Assembly (NCBI GenBank): GCA_024372625.1
Contig: CP099605.1
Span: forward strand, 1,364,001 to 1,428,000
Length of the DNA stretch: 64,000 nt
Reading direction: 5' to 3'
Source: Comamonadaceae bacterium OTU4NAUVB1
GTDB lineage: Bacteria; Pseudomonadota; Gammaproteobacteria; Burkholderiales; Burkholderiaceae_C
The translations under genes were made by a program, and so were the position numbers. The notes beneath the pieces were generated by a model. That model had not been told where the DNA came from, did not search any database, and saw only the letters and a program-made list of their open reading frames with translations. Positions 27,349-37,854 of the stretch are shown here, in pieces. Numbering within the stretch: the first letter of the stretch is position 1; the number at the start of each line of letters is the position of its first letter.

Positions 27349-28260
27349 ATGGCTCGAAGCAGAAAGGGTGTTGCGGACGGTCTGATGGACCTGGTTGCGA
27401 GGTTGCCGTGGTGGGTCGGCATCGGGCTGGCGATCGCCAGCCACGTGCTGCTCGATCGCTTGTCCGTTCCCACATCGACCCCGATGCAGGCGGGCCAGAT
27501 GGGCGCCTTCGTGCAGCACGCGCTGATCGCCGGGTTCGCCTCGATCGGCCGCTGGCTGGTGCCGCTGCTGTGCGTGGTTGGAGCGGCGGTGTCTTTCGCG
27601 AGGCGTCGCAGACGCAGGGCGCTGGTCGACACGGTCACCGGTTCCGATGCCGCGTCGGCGCTCGAGCGCCTGTCGTGGCACGACTTCGAACTGCTCGTGG
27701 GCGAGTCGTTCCGGCAACGGGGCTGGCAGGTCGTGGAGCAGGGCGGCGCGCGGGCCGACGGCGGGGTGGACCTGCTGCTGCGCAGGGAGCGCGAGACCTT
27801 CGTCGTGCAATGCAAGCAGTGGAAGGCGTTCAAGGTCGGCGTTGGCGTGGTGCGCGACCTCTACGGCGTAATGGCCGCGCGCGGGGCGGCGGGCGGTTTC
27901 GTCGTCACCTCGGGCACGTTCACCGCGGCGGCGCGCGATTTCGCCGAGGGGCGCAACGTGACCCTGATCGATGGCCCCGCGCTGTTGGCGCTGATCGGGC
28001 CGGTACGGGCGGTGGACATGCCGTCGTCGTCGTCCGTGTCGATGCCGGCGCCGGTGTCGATGCCAGAGGCGCCACGAACGGAGGTCGGTGCGCCTTCGGC
28101 GACGGCGCGCGCACCCCTGGTCCCGGAGGGCGACGCCGCGGCTCCGGCCTGCCCGACCTGCGAGGCGACGATGGTGCGACGCACGGCCCGCACGGGCGCC
28201 CGGGCCGGGTCGTCGTTCTGGGGCTGCTCGCGTTTCCCGTCGTGCAGAGGCACGCGATGA
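27349..28260 (+). CDS. Membrane-anchored Mrr-type restriction endonuclease with topoisomerase zinc finger
   Basis: A 303-residue protein with three parts. Residues about 15-85 hold two transmembrane segments (WWVGIGLAIASHVLLDRL and GRWLVPLLCVVGAAVSFA). Residues 105-220 are an Mrr_cat nuclease domain, with Asp141 in GGVDLLL and Gln154-x-Lys156 in VQCKQWK matching the D-(E/Q)xK active site. The C-terminus (about 268-303) is a topoisomerase-type zinc finger starting CPTC. GGAGGT precedes ATG 27349. Mrr-like nucleases cleave modified DNA; membrane anchoring suggests action on incoming DNA, which is inference. The next gene overlaps it by four bases. Confidence 0.85.
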   Translation: MARSRKGVADGLMDLVARLPWWVGIGLAIASHVLLDRLSVPTSTPMQAGQMGAFVQHALIAGFASIGRWLVPLLCVVGAAVSFARRRRRRALVDTVTGSDAASALERLSWHDFELLVGESFRQRGWQVVEQGGARADGGVDLLLRRERETFVVQCKQWKAFKVGVGVVRDLYGVMAARGAAGGFVVTSGTFTAAARDFAEGRNVTLIDGPALLALIGPVRAVDMPSSSSVSMPAPVSMPEAPRTEVGAPSATARAPLVPEGDAAAPACPTCEATMVRRTARTGARAGSSFWGCSRFPSCRGTR

Positions 28261-28739
28261 AGCGTGTCGCGGCGATCGTCCCAGGCGGCATCCGGGTCGG
28301 CCTCGCCGGTGCCGCCGTCTGCGTGCTGGCGGCCTCGGGCACGAGCGCCCAACCGGTCTATCGCTGCACCGCCGGCCGTGCGGTCGTCTATTCGCACGAG
28401 CCATGCCTCGACGCGCGGGTCGTCGATGTCACGCCGACGCAGGGCATGGATCGCTTCAGCGGCGTCAGTCGCAAGGGCGCGGACGTGCGGCGGACCGAGC
28501 AACGCGCGTTGATGGCCAACGCGCTCAGGCCCCTGACCGGGATGGACGAGGAGCAGTACGCACGCGCCGGCGATCGGCAGCGTCTCGACCCGCAAGCGCG
28601 CGAGACGTGCCGTCGACTCGACGTCCTGCTGCCGCAGCAGGAGGCCCGGACCGCGCAGGCCGGTACCGAGACGCAGCGCCAGTCCCATGCGGCGGCGCTG
28701 TTGGAGACCCGCCAGCATCGGCGACGGCTGCGCTGCTGA
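28257..28739 (+). CDS. Exported DUF4124-like protein
   Basis: A 160-residue protein with a signal peptide (hydrophobic GLAGAAVCVLAASG, cleavage near TSA-QP) and an N-terminal mature segment VYRCTAGRAVVYSHEPC, similar to the DUF4124 domain found in many betaproteobacterial periplasmic proteins. The rest is polar, Gln/Arg-rich and likely helical, ending RRLRC. The ATG overlaps the stop of the Mrr-like gene (ATGA), so the two are coupled; whether they work together is unknown. Confidence 0.78.
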   Translation: MKRVAAIVPGGIRVGLAGAAVCVLAASGTSAQPVYRCTAGRAVVYSHEPCLDARVVDVTPTQGMDRFSGVSRKGADVRRTEQRALMANALRPLTGMDEEQYARAGDRQRLDPQARETCRRLDVLLPQQEARTAQAGTETQRQSHAAALLETRQHRRRLRC

Positions 28740-28829
28740 GCGGGGACGCCAGGCGCGCCGACGGCTCATCGAGGCCCGCGCAGGGTGGCCGGAGCCGGTG
28801 GCGGCGCATGCGCCCGGCCCCGCGACCGC

Positions 28830-29453
28830 TCAGGCCGGCAACCAGGTCCCCGGCGCCAGCCCGTCGAGCGTGTACGGCCCGATGGCCGCGCGGACCAGCC
28901 GCAGCGTCGGGTGGCCGACCGCCGCCGTCATCCGCCGCACCTGCCGGTTGCGGCCCTCGCGGATGGCGAGTTCGATCCAGGTGGTCGGGATGGCGGCGCG
29001 CACGCGGATCGGCGGATCGCGCGGGCCGATGCCGGGCACCGCGTCCAGGCGCCGCGCGCGTGCCGGGCGCGTCGGTCCGTCGCTGAGCCGCACGCCGTCG
29101 CGCAGCGCCGCGAGCGCCGCGTCGTCCGGCTCGCCCTCGACCTGCACCCAATAGACCTTCTCCATCTTGAAGCGCGGATCGGCGATGCGCGCCTGCATCC
29201 GGCCGTCGCCGGTCAGCAGCAGCAGCCCCTCGCTGTCGGCGTCCAGCCGGCCGGCGACGTACACGCCGGGCAGGTCGATGAAGTCCTTGAGCCCGCGCCA
29301 GCGGCCCTCGGGCGTGAACTGGCTCAGGACGCCGTAGGGTTTGTGGAAGCGGATGAGGGGAGGGGGGGCGATCGGCTCGGAAGATGAGCCGCAAATCGAC
29401 GGAATCGGCTCACCACCCGATCGAGGGGTACGTCGACGATCGCTGTTGCCCAT
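28830..29453 (-). CDS. rluE: 23S rRNA pseudouridine synthase, RluE type
   Basis: A 207-residue RsuA-family pseudouridine synthase without an S4 domain. The catalytic Asp lies in VAGRLDADSEGLLLLTGDG. Other blocks are IRFHKPYGVLSQF, KVYWVQVEG and REGRNRQVRRMTAAVGHPTLRLVR. The short form starting near HKPYGVL matches RluE, which modifies U2457 of 23S rRNA. About 30 N-terminal residues before that block are polar and unlike the family; the start could be further in, but no better start codon with a ribosome-binding site is evident. Confidence 0.88.
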   Translation of the reverse strand: MGNSDRRRTPRSGGEPIPSICGSSSEPIAPPPLIRFHKPYGVLSQFTPEGRWRGLKDFIDLPGVYVAGRLDADSEGLLLLTGDGRMQARIADPRFKMEKVYWVQVEGEPDDAALAALRDGVRLSDGPTRPARARRLDAVPGIGPRDPPIRVRAAIPTTWIELAIREGRNRQVRRMTAAVGHPTLRLVRAAIGPYTLDGLAPGTWLPA

Positions 29454-29462
29454 GGGAACGGC

Positions 29463-29828
29463 TCAGGCCCCGCGAAAGCACGACAGCCCCCACGGCGTCA
29501 ACTTGACCGGGAGGTGATGGTGCTGCGACGCGTCGGCGATGCCGAAGCGGAACACCTGCACGTCCATGAAGGCCGGTTCGGGCAGCACCGTGCCACGGGC
29601 GCGGAAATGGTCGCCGACGTGCAGGCGCAGCTCGTACACGCCGACGTCGAACAGCGGCTCGGGGCCGTCGAGGCCGTCGACCACGCCCTGAGCGCCGACC
29701 CGGCCGGAGACGACCGGCACCCAGCGCTCGGCACCGTCGATGGATTCATGGCGTACGACATCGACACGCATGCCCCGGGCGACGACGCCGTTGGCGACAT
29801 CGACGACGTGGATGGAGACGGCTTGCAT
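29463..29828 (-). CDS. Transthyretin-like protein of the 5-hydroxyisourate hydrolase family, altered active site
   Basis: A 121-residue protein of the transthyretin-like family, whose usual role is hydrolysis of 5-hydroxyisourate in uric acid breakdown. The N-terminal His (SIHVVDV) and the second His region (QHHHLP) are kept. The normally invariant C-terminal Tyr-Arg-Gly-Ser is replaced by Phe-Arg-Gly-Ala, and the catalytic Arg seen in E. coli YedX (DGRI) aligns with Val (QGVV) here. No uricase or OHCU decarboxylase gene is in the window. It may have another activity. AAGGA precedes ATG 29828. Confidence 0.8.
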   Translation of the reverse strand: MQAVSIHVVDVANGVVARGMRVDVVRHESIDGAERWVPVVSGRVGAQGVVDGLDGPEPLFDVGVYELRLHVGDHFRARGTVLPEPAFMDVQVFRFGIADASQHHHLPVKLTPWGLSCFRGA

Positions 29829-29870
29829 GGAGGGTCCTTCTTGTTCGATGTCGATGGTCACGTCACCGGA

Positions 29871-30222
29871 TCACGCCGCACTCAACTCATCGAGAAGCGC
29901 GCGGGTTTCGTCGATCAGCACTGGAAGCGCCGTCCGTACCACGGTGCAGACCGTGCCGACATCGACGTTCGCATGGCCATGAATGGGTTGATTCCGGAAA
30001 GCCATGATCCTTGGCAGATCCGAAATACGGCATGCCAACGTTGCATCCAGTTTGGACAATCGATTCAACGCTTCACCGATGACTTCGAATTTCCGTTCCA
30101 GCGCGGCCTGAGCCATGAGGTTGGTCGCGTAGGCAGAAGCATGCATGCCTTCGACAAAGTTTTGAATCATCGAAGCCGATTTTCCCCGCATCCCAGAGGA
30201 AGGCGCGTGGATCACGCCGCAT
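29871..30222 (-). pseudogene. hepT: HepT-type HEPN ribonuclease toxin, frameshifted
   Basis: The MntA-HepT toxin gene, interrupted. The family N-terminus (MRRDPRAFLWDA) is encoded from ATG 30222, but the rest of the protein lies one frame over. An extra base in the CCCC run at 30184-30187 explains the shift; dropping one C gives a 116-residue protein. A GTG at 30215 overlapping the mntA stop (GTGA) could start the second frame and give a 114-residue protein without the native N-terminus. The HEPN motif RX4HXY reads RNQPIHGH, so the Tyr is His. Either a decaying toxin or a sequencing error plus divergence. Confidence 0.75.
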
Positions 30223-30520
30223 GGACCGACTCGCGACTTTGATCAATGTCCGAGGGCACGAGGGGATTGCGGATCGCCCCGGCTTCGACGAGATCGACAT
30301 CGCGTCCCGGCAACTGCGCCAGATCAGCCTTGGCGCCGAGGAAAGTGTCGAGGCCGACGCTGACACCGGGCGCAAATTCCACCAGGAAGTCCACGTCGCT
30401 GCGTGCGGCGTCCAAGTCGTCGGCACGCGCGGCAGAGGCGAAGACATCGAGCCGACGGATGCGATACCGCCGGCAGATGGCGGAGATCTCGGTGCGATGC
30501 CGCGCGATGGAGGGGTGCAT
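30212..30520 (-). CDS. mntA: MntA-type minimal nucleotidyltransferase antitoxin
   Basis: A 102-residue minimal nucleotidyltransferase, the antitoxin partner of HepT, which neutralises it by adding AMP to the toxin's tyrosine. The signature GSX10DXD appears as ASX10DVD (ASAARADDLDAARSDVD): the two aspartates are intact but the first Gly is Ala. The following FLVEFAPG is typical. ATG 30520 follows the usual family length; the longer frame upstream is non-coding. It overlaps the native hepT start by 11 bases, as expected for a coupled pair. Confidence 0.85.
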   Translation of the reverse strand: MHPSIARHRTEISAICRRYRIRRLDVFASAARADDLDAARSDVDFLVEFAPGVSVGLDTFLGAKADLAQLPGRDVDLVEAGAIRNPLVPSDIDQSRESVHAA

Positions 30521-30542
30521 GACCGAAGGCGATCCAGCCGAC

Positions 30543-32363
<1,821 letters not shown>

Positions 32364-32513
32364 CGCCGGGATTCTATGGAGTTACTTTCCGCAACGAACT
32401 TCACGTGCCAGCGTTAACCTGATCGGGAGCTGACGCGTTGTGGTTGGGACCCGGGCGTTTTCCGTTCCAGCCCGCTTTCCGGATCCACCGGATTTCCCTT
32501 CAAGGAGACCCTC

Positions 32514-32903
32514 ATGAGCTTCATCCGTTCGACTTTGGCGAAATTCGCCGCCGCCGGCGCGCTGGCCGCCGCGGCCCTGCTGGGCGCGGCCTCGGCCCAG
32601 GCGTCGAGCTGGTCGGTGGGCATCAGCACCCCCGGCATCGTCGTCAACGGCGGCGCGGCGCCGCTGTACTACTCGCCCCCGCCCGTGTACTACGCGCCGC
32701 CGCCGGTGTACTACCGCCCGCCGCCGCCGCCCCCGCCGGTCTACTACCAGCCGGCGGCACCGGTCTACTACGGCCCGCCGCAGGGCTACTACGGTCCGCC
32801 CCGGGGCTACTACCGTGGCGAGGGCCATCGGGGCGACGGCTGGCGAGGCGATGGCCATCGCGGCGACGGCTGGCGGGGCGACGGCCGCCGCGACTGGCGC
32901 TGA
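32514..32903 (+). CDS. Exported Pro-Tyr and Gly-Asp-Trp repeat protein
   Basis: A 129-residue protein with a signal peptide (cleavage near SAQA-SS). After a short VGISTPGIVVNGG segment it carries about eight repeats of a VYY-PPP type unit, then a C-terminal tail of alternating GHRGDGWRGDG units. The composition is typical of small surface or periplasmic proteins of unknown role in Burkholderiales. AAGGAGA lies seven bases before ATG 32514. A strong terminator follows, so it is probably monocistronic. Confidence 0.8.
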   Translation: MSFIRSTLAKFAAAGALAAAALLGAASAQASSWSVGISTPGIVVNGGAAPLYYSPPPVYYAPPPVYYRPPPPPPPVYYQPAAPVYYGPPQGYYGPPRGYYRGEGHRGDGWRGDGHRGDGWRGDGRRDWR

Positions 32904-32956
32904 CCCTGGCGCGCCGAGGCACGCCGCCCGAGGGGCGGCGGTGCCGACGGCCGAGC

Positions 32957-32989
32957 GAACCGGCCGCTTTCGAGCGGCCGGTTTTTTTT
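32957..32989 (+). terminator. Rho-independent terminator
   Basis: ACCGGCCGC (32959-32967) pairs perfectly with GCGGCCGGT (32974-32982) around a six-base loop, followed by eight T (32982-32989). It ends the transcript of the Pro-Tyr repeat protein. Confidence 0.9.
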
Positions 32990-33072
32990 GTGCGCGGCCG
33001 CTTTACCGTGCCTTTACGACGGCATCGACTGACCGTCGCAAAGCGCGCGGGGCCCCAGGCTACGATTTGACA

Positions 33073-33091
33073 CGCCGACGTTCCGTCGGCG
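33073..33091. promoter_or_regulatory. Inverted repeat upstream of the mdt operon
   Basis: CGCCGAC (33073-33079) and GTCGGCG (33085-33091) form a perfect 7-base-pair inverted repeat with a five-base loop, 59 bases before mdtA. A TTGACA (33067-33072) abuts it and could be a -35 element. It may be an operator or leader hairpin controlling the pump; no -10 element is convincing. Confidence 0.35.
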
Positions 33092-33149
33092 TTTCGATGT
33101 CTCGCCCGGCCTCCGGGCGATCGCCGCTTCTCCCGTCAGGATCTCTCGC

Positions 33150-34523
33150 ATGGACCCCCGTCCCCACGAACCCGCTCCCGCCCACGTCGCCGAGCCCGCG
33201 ACGCTCCCGTTCCGGCGCCGGCGCTGGCTGGGCGCGGTCGTGGCGCTGCTGGCGCTGGCCGCGTTGATCGGTGCGGCGTGGTACCTGGTGAACCGGCCCG
33301 CCGCCGCGCCGCCCGGTGCCGGCGGCAGGCCGCCGGGGGCGGGCGGGTCCGGACGGCCCGGCGGCCCGGGTGCGGCGGGCGGCCCGCCGGCCTCCGGCGC
33401 GTTCGTCGTGACGGTCGGCTCGGCCGTGGCGCGGCGCGGCGACGTGCCGGTCTACCTCGACGCGCTGGGCACCGTCACGCCGGTGACCACGGTCACCCTG
33501 CGCCCGCAGGTCTCGGGCGTCATGACCGATGTCTTCTTCACCGAGGGCCAGACCGTGCGCAAGGGCGAGCTGCTCGCGCGCATCGACCCGCGCCCCTTCG
33601 AACAGGCGCTGATGCAGGCCCAGGGCACCCGGGTGCGCGACGAGGCCCAGCTGCGCGCGGCGCGCGTGACGCTGGAGCGCTACCGCACGCTGCTCGGCCA
33701 AGACTCGATCGCCCGGCAGGACGTCGACACGCAGACCGCGCTGGTCGGCCAGCTCGAAGGCACCGTGACGACCGACAAGGCCGCCGAGGCCGGCGCGCGC
33801 CTGAACCTGGGCTACACGCGGCTGGTGGCGCCGGTGGGCGGGCGCATCGGCCTGCGCACGGTCGATCCCGGCAACTACGTCGCGGCGGGGGCGACCACCG
33901 GCATCGCCGTCATCACGCAGATGGACCCGATCGACGTGCAGTTCTCCGTGCCGCAGGACCGCGTGCCGGAGATCGAGGCCCGTGCCCGCGCCGGCAGCGG
34001 CGTCGCCGGGAAGCTGGCCGTGACCGCGTTCGACCGCACGCGCGCGACGACGCTGGGCACCGGCACCTTCTCCACCCTGGACAACGTAATCGACACGACC
34101 ACCGGCACGGTGAAGGCCAAGGCCCGCTTCGCCAACGCCGCCGCGACGCTGTACCCGAGCCAGTTCGTCAACGTGCGGCTGCTGCTGCGCACCATCGAGG
34201 GCGCGGTGGTGGTGCCGGTGACGGCGCTGCGCACGTCGGGCACGGGCAACTACGTCTACGTGGTCAACGACGACCGCACGGTGTCGATGCGCAACGTCAA
34301 GCGCGGCGAGTCGACCGTCGAGTCGGTGGTCGTCACCGAGGGTCTGAAGGAGGGCGAGCGCGTCGTCACCGAGGGCGGCGACCGCCTGAAGGACGGCTCC
34401 CCCGTGCAGCTGCCCACCGACGACGCGGCGGCCCGTCCGCGCGGCGGCGCCTCGGGCGCGCGCGGAGCGGCATCGGGACCGCGCGGCGGCGCCTCCGGGC
34501 CGCGGCGGCCGCGACCCGAATGA
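33150..34523 (+). CDS. mdtA: MdtA-like RND efflux periplasmic adaptor
   Basis: A 457-residue membrane fusion protein linking inner membrane RND pumps to an outer membrane channel. It has an N-terminal membrane anchor ([20 protein letters not shown]), a Gly/Pro-rich linker, the lipoyl/barrel-sandwich half-motif ([36 protein letters not shown]), a coiled-coil hairpin and the second half ([19 protein letters not shown]), then beta-barrel and membrane-proximal domains. The C-terminal ~35 residues are an Arg/Gly/Ala-rich tail ([12 protein letters not shown]). The best match is MdtA, because two RND genes follow. Confidence 0.92.
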   Translation: MDPRPHEPAPAHVAEPATLPFRRRRWLGAVVALLALAALIGAAWYLVNRPAAAPPGAGGRPPGAGGSGRPGGPGAAGGPPASGAFVVTVGSAVARRGDVPVYLDALGTVTPVTTVTLRPQVSGVMTDVFFTEGQTVRKGELLARIDPRPFEQALMQAQGTRVRDEAQLRAARVTLERYRTLLGQDSIARQDVDTQTALVGQLEGTVTTDKAAEAGARLNLGYTRLVAPVGGRIGLRTVDPGNYVAAGATTGIAVITQMDPIDVQFSVPQDRVPEIEARARAGSGVAGKLAVTAFDRTRATTLGTGTFSTLDNVIDTTTGTVKAKARFANAAATLYPSQFVNVRLLLRTIEGAVVVPVTALRTSGTGNYVYVVNDDRTVSMRNVKRGESTVESVVVTEGLKEGERVVTEGGDRLKDGSPVQLPTDDAAARPRGGASGARGAASGPRGGASGPRRPRPE

Positions 34524-34584
34524 GCGCCGTGCCGGCCCGCCCCCGCCGAGCGCGCACCGCGGTGCGCCGCACGGAGGCCTTCCG

Positions 34585-37500
34585 ATGAGTCCGTCGCGCC
34601 CCTTCATCGAGCGGCCGGTCGCGACGGCGCTGCTGATGCTGGCCATCGTGCTGGCCGGGCTGGTGGGTTTCCGCTTCCTGCCGCTGTCGGCCCTGCCGCA
34701 GGTCGACTACCCCACGATCCAGGTCCAGACGCTCTACCCGGGCGCCAGCCCCGAGGTGATGAGCCGCACCGTCACGGCGCCGCTGGAGCGCCAGTTCGGC
34801 CAGATGCCGGGGCTCAACCGCATGAGTTCGACCAGCGCCTCGGGCGTGTCGATCGTCACGCTGCAGTTCGGCCTGGGCGAGAAGCTCGACGTCTCCGAGC
34901 AGGAGGTGCAGGCCGCCATCAACGCCGCCAACGCGCTGCTGCCGGCCGACCTGCCCGCGCCGCCGGTCTACGCCAAGGTCAACCCGGCCGACGCGCCGGT
35001 GCTCACGCTGGCCATCAGCTCCACCACGATGCCGCTGACCGAGGTGCAGAACCTGGTCAACACGCGCCTCGCGCAGAAGATCAGCCAGGTCGCCGGGGTG
35101 GGGCTGGTCACGCTCTCGGGCGGGCAGCGCCCGGCGGTGCGCATCCAGGCCGACACGCGCGCGCTGGCGGCCTACGGCATCGGGCTGGACACGCTGCGCA
35201 CGGCGATCTCGGCGGCCAACGCCAACAGCGCCAAGGGCAGCTTCGACGGCCCGCAACGCTCCTACACCATCAACGCCAACGACCAGCTCGTCACGGCCGC
35301 CGACTACCGCAACCTGATCGTGGCCTGGCGCAACACCGCGCCGGTGCGCATGAGCGACGTGGCCCAGGTGGTCGACAGCGCCGAGAACACGCGCCTGGGG
35401 GCCTGGGCGGGTGTGAGCGACGCGTCGAGCGAGGGACGCGCCCCGCCGGCGCCGGGTCGCCCCATGCCGACGGCTACCCCCTCGGGGGCCAGCGAGGACA
35501 CGTCGGTGCCGAGCGTGGGGGCCCTTTATCCGGCGGTCATCCTGAACGTGCAGCGCCAGCCTGGCGCCAACGTCATCGCCACCGTCGACGCCATCCGGCG
35601 CCAGCTGCCGGCGCTCCAGGCGGGCCTGCCGGGATCGCTCGACGTCACGGTGCTGTCGGACCGCACCACCGGCATCCGCGCCTCGGTCGAGCACGTGGAG
35701 ATCGAGCTGCTGCTGGCCGTGGCGATGGTGGTGCTGGTGATCTTCTTCTTCCTGCACAGCGCGCGCGCCACGCTCATCGCCAGCCTGGCGGTGCCGATCT
35801 CGCTCGTCGGCAGCTGCGGCGTGATGTACCTCATGGGCTACAGCCTCAACAACCTCAGCCTGATGGCGCTGACGATCGCCACCGGCTTCGTGGTGGACGA
35901 CGCCATCGTGATGATCGAGAACATCGCGCGCTACCTGGAGGAGGGCGAGGCGCCGTTCGCCGCCGCGCTCAAGGGCGCGGCGCAGATCGGCTTCACCATC
36001 ATCTCGCTGACCGTCTCGCTCATCGCCGTGCTGATCCCGCTGCTGTTCATGGGCGACGTCGTGGGGCGGCTGTTCCGCGAGTTCGCCGTCACGCTGGCCA
36101 TCACCATCCTGATCTCCGCCGTGGTGTCCCTCACGCTGGTGCCGATGATGTCGGCGCGCATGCTCAAGAGCCCGCGCCGGGCCGTCCCGAGCGGGCTCGC
36201 TCCCCTCGGGGGAACGCCGCCGCAGGACGGCGAAGGGGCATGGGTCGTCGAGCCGCACAACGCGACGCGGGGTTTCGGCGGCCATGTGCAGGCCTTCTTC
36301 GACCGCGTGATCGCGCGCTACGACGTCTGGCTGCAGTGGGTGTTCCGCCGTCAGGGGCTGACGCTGGTCGTGGCGCTCGCGACGATGGCGCTGACGGTGC
36401 TGCTCTACGTGGCGATCCCCAAGGGCCTGTTCCCGACGCAGGACACCGGCCAGCTCCAGGGCCGCATCGAGGCGGCGCAGGACGTGTCGTACCAGCGCAT
36501 GGCCGACCTGCAGCAGGCCGCGGCGCGCGCCATCCTGGCCGACCCGGAGGTCGCCAGCCTGAGCTCGGTCACCGGCGTGGACGCGGCCAACAACACCATG
36601 CTCAACACCGGGCGCGTGCTGATCAACCTGAAGGCCGATCGCGGCGCGCAGGAGGCGACCATGCAGCGCCTGCGCGAGCGCGTGGCGCAGGTCGCGGGCG
36701 TGCGGCTCTACCTGCAGCCGACGCAGGACCTGACCATCGACGCCGAGACCGGGCCCACCGAGTTCCGCTTCTCGATCGAGGGCGTCGACTCGGCCACCGT
36801 CACCGAATGGGTCAACCGGCTGCGGGCGCGACTGCAGGACGTGCCCCAGGTGCGCAACGTCACCAGCGACGCCGGCGCGCAGGGCCTGTCGGCGTTCGTG
36901 GACATCGACCGCGCGACCGCCTCGCGCCTGGCGGTGACGGCCAGCGCCGTGGACGACGTGCTCTACAGCGCCTTCGGCCAGCGCATCGTCTCGACCATCT
37001 TCACCGAGACCAACCAGTACCGCGTGATCCTGGAGGCGAAGAACGATTCGATCGAGACGCCGCAGCAGCTGGGCACGCTCAACCTGCGCACCGGCTCGGG
37101 CGCGCCCACGCCGCTGTCGGCCATCGCCACCATCCGCGAGCAGCTCGCGCCGCTGCAGATCACGCACGTGGCCCAGTACCCGGCCGCGACGGTGGGCTTC
37201 GACACCGCCCCGGGCGTGTCGCTCGGCCGCGCGGTCGACGCCATCCGGCAGGCGGCCACGGAGGTCGGCCTGCCGGTGGGCGTGTCGATGACCTTCCTGG
37301 GCGCGGCGGGGGCCTACGAGAACTCGCTGTCCAACCAGCTGTGGCTGATCCTGGCGGCGGTGGTGTGCGTCTACATCGTGCTGGGCGTGCTCTACGAGAG
37401 CTACGTCCATCCGCTGACGATCCTCTCGACGCTGCCCTCCGCGGGCGTGGGCGCGCTGCTGGCGCTGATGGTGACGGGCAACGACCTCGGGGTGATCGGG

Positions 37501-37854
37501 ATCATCGGCATCATCCTGCTGATCGGCATCGTGAAGAAGAACGCGATCATGATGATCGACTTCGCCATCGAGGCCGAGCGCCGCCAGGGCATGACGCCGC
37601 TGCAGGCGATCCACCAGGCCGCGCTGCTGCGCTTCCGCCCGATCCTGATGACGACGCTGGCCGCGCTGTTCGCCGCCGTGCCCCTGATGCTGGGCTTCGG
37701 CGAGGGCGCCGAGCTGCGCCGGCCGCTGGGCCTGGCGATCTTCGGCGGGCTGATCGTGAGCCAGGTGCTCACGCTGTTCACGACGCCGGTGATCTACCTG
37801 GCGTTCGACCGGCTGGGGCGGCGCTTCGGCCGGCGGCGGGAGGTGGCGGCGTGA
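34585..37854 (+). CDS. mdtB: MdtB-like RND multidrug efflux permease
   Basis: A 1089-residue inner membrane RND pump that exports drugs using the proton gradient. The proton-relay segment is [21 protein letters not shown] in the fourth helix, and the C-terminal half repeats the fold ([18 protein letters not shown]). It is about 50-75 residues longer than E. coli MdtB (1040) because of two low-complexity inserts at residues ~278-314 and ~531-560, both in loop positions and each encoding a C-rich/G-rich palindrome. MdtB forms a heteromeric trimer with MdtC, encoded next with a GTGA overlap. Confidence 0.93.
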   Translation: MSPSRPFIERPVATALLMLAIVLAGLVGFRFLPLSALPQVDYPTIQVQTLYPGASPEVMSRTVTAPLERQFGQMPGLNRMSSTSASGVSIVTLQFGLGEKLDVSEQEVQAAINAANALLPADLPAPPVYAKVNPADAPVLTLAISSTTMPLTEVQNLVNTRLAQKISQVAGVGLVTLSGGQRPAVRIQADTRALAAYGIGLDTLRTAISAANANSAKGSFDGPQRSYTINANDQLVTAADYRNLIVAWRNTAPVRMSDVAQVVDSAENTRLGAWAGVSDASSEGRAPPAPGRPMPTATPSGASEDTSVPSVGALYPAVILNVQRQPGANVIATVDAIRRQLPALQAGLPGSLDVTVLSDRTTGIRASVEHVEIELLLAVAMVVLVIFFFLHSARATLIASLAVPISLVGSCGVMYLMGYSLNNLSLMALTIATGFVVDDAIVMIENIARYLEEGEAPFAAALKGAAQIGFTIISLTVSLIAVLIPLLFMGDVVGRLFREFAVTLAITILISAVVSLTLVPMMSARMLKSPRRAVPSGLAPLGGTPPQDGEGAWVVEPHNATRGFGGHVQAFFDRVIARYDVWLQWVFRRQGLTLVVALATMALTVLLYVAIPKGLFPTQDTGQLQGRIEAAQDVSYQRMADLQQAAARAILADPEVASLSSVTGVDAANNTMLNTGRVLINLKADRGAQEATMQRLRERVAQVAGVRLYLQPTQDLTIDAETGPTEFRFSIEGVDSATVTEWVNRLRARLQDVPQVRNVTSDAGAQGLSAFVDIDRATASRLAVTASAVDDVLYSAFGQRIVSTIFTETNQYRVILEAKNDSIETPQQLGTLNLRTGSGAPTPLSAIATIREQLAPLQITHVAQYPAATVGFDTAPGVSLGRAVDAIRQAATEVGLPVGVSMTFLGAAGAYENSLSNQLWLILAAVVCVYIVLGVLYESYVHPLTILSTLPSAGVGALLALMVTGNDLGVIGIIGIILLIGIVKKNAIMMIDFAIEAERRQGMTPLQAIHQAALLRFRPILMTTLAALFAAVPLMLGFGEGAELRRPLGLAIFGGLIVSQVLTLFTTPVIYLAFDRLGRRFGRRREVAA
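35416..35526 (+). repeat. In-frame insert with palindrome inside mdtB, copy 1
   Basis: A ~110-base segment interrupts an otherwise well conserved MdtB region (LGAWAG, then [15 protein letters not shown]). It encodes a Pro/Ser/Ala-rich peptide and contains the palindrome CCCCCTCGGGGG (35477-35488). The frame is kept. It resembles short GC-rich repeated elements that I recall from Comamonadaceae genomes, but copy number cannot be checked here. Confidence 0.5.
36175..36260 (+). repeat. In-frame insert with palindrome inside mdtB, copy 2
   Basis: A ~85-base segment after the MSARMLKS helix end encodes a Gly/Pro-rich peptide ([19 protein letters not shown]) not found in typical MdtB. It contains TCCCCTCGGGGGA (36201-36213), nearly the same palindrome core as copy 1. 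The frame is kept and the position is the cytoplasmic loop between the two halves of the pump. Confidence 0.45.

Noticed and set aside
29463..29828. Part of a uric acid degradation operon
   Set aside because: Neighbours are rluE and a toxin-antitoxin pair; no uricase, OHCU decarboxylase or allantoinase gene is present.
32644..32900. Tandem DNA repeat or CRISPR-like array in the Pro-Tyr protein
   Set aside because: The repetition follows codons of a protein with a signal peptide and good ribosome-binding site; units are too short and variable for an array.
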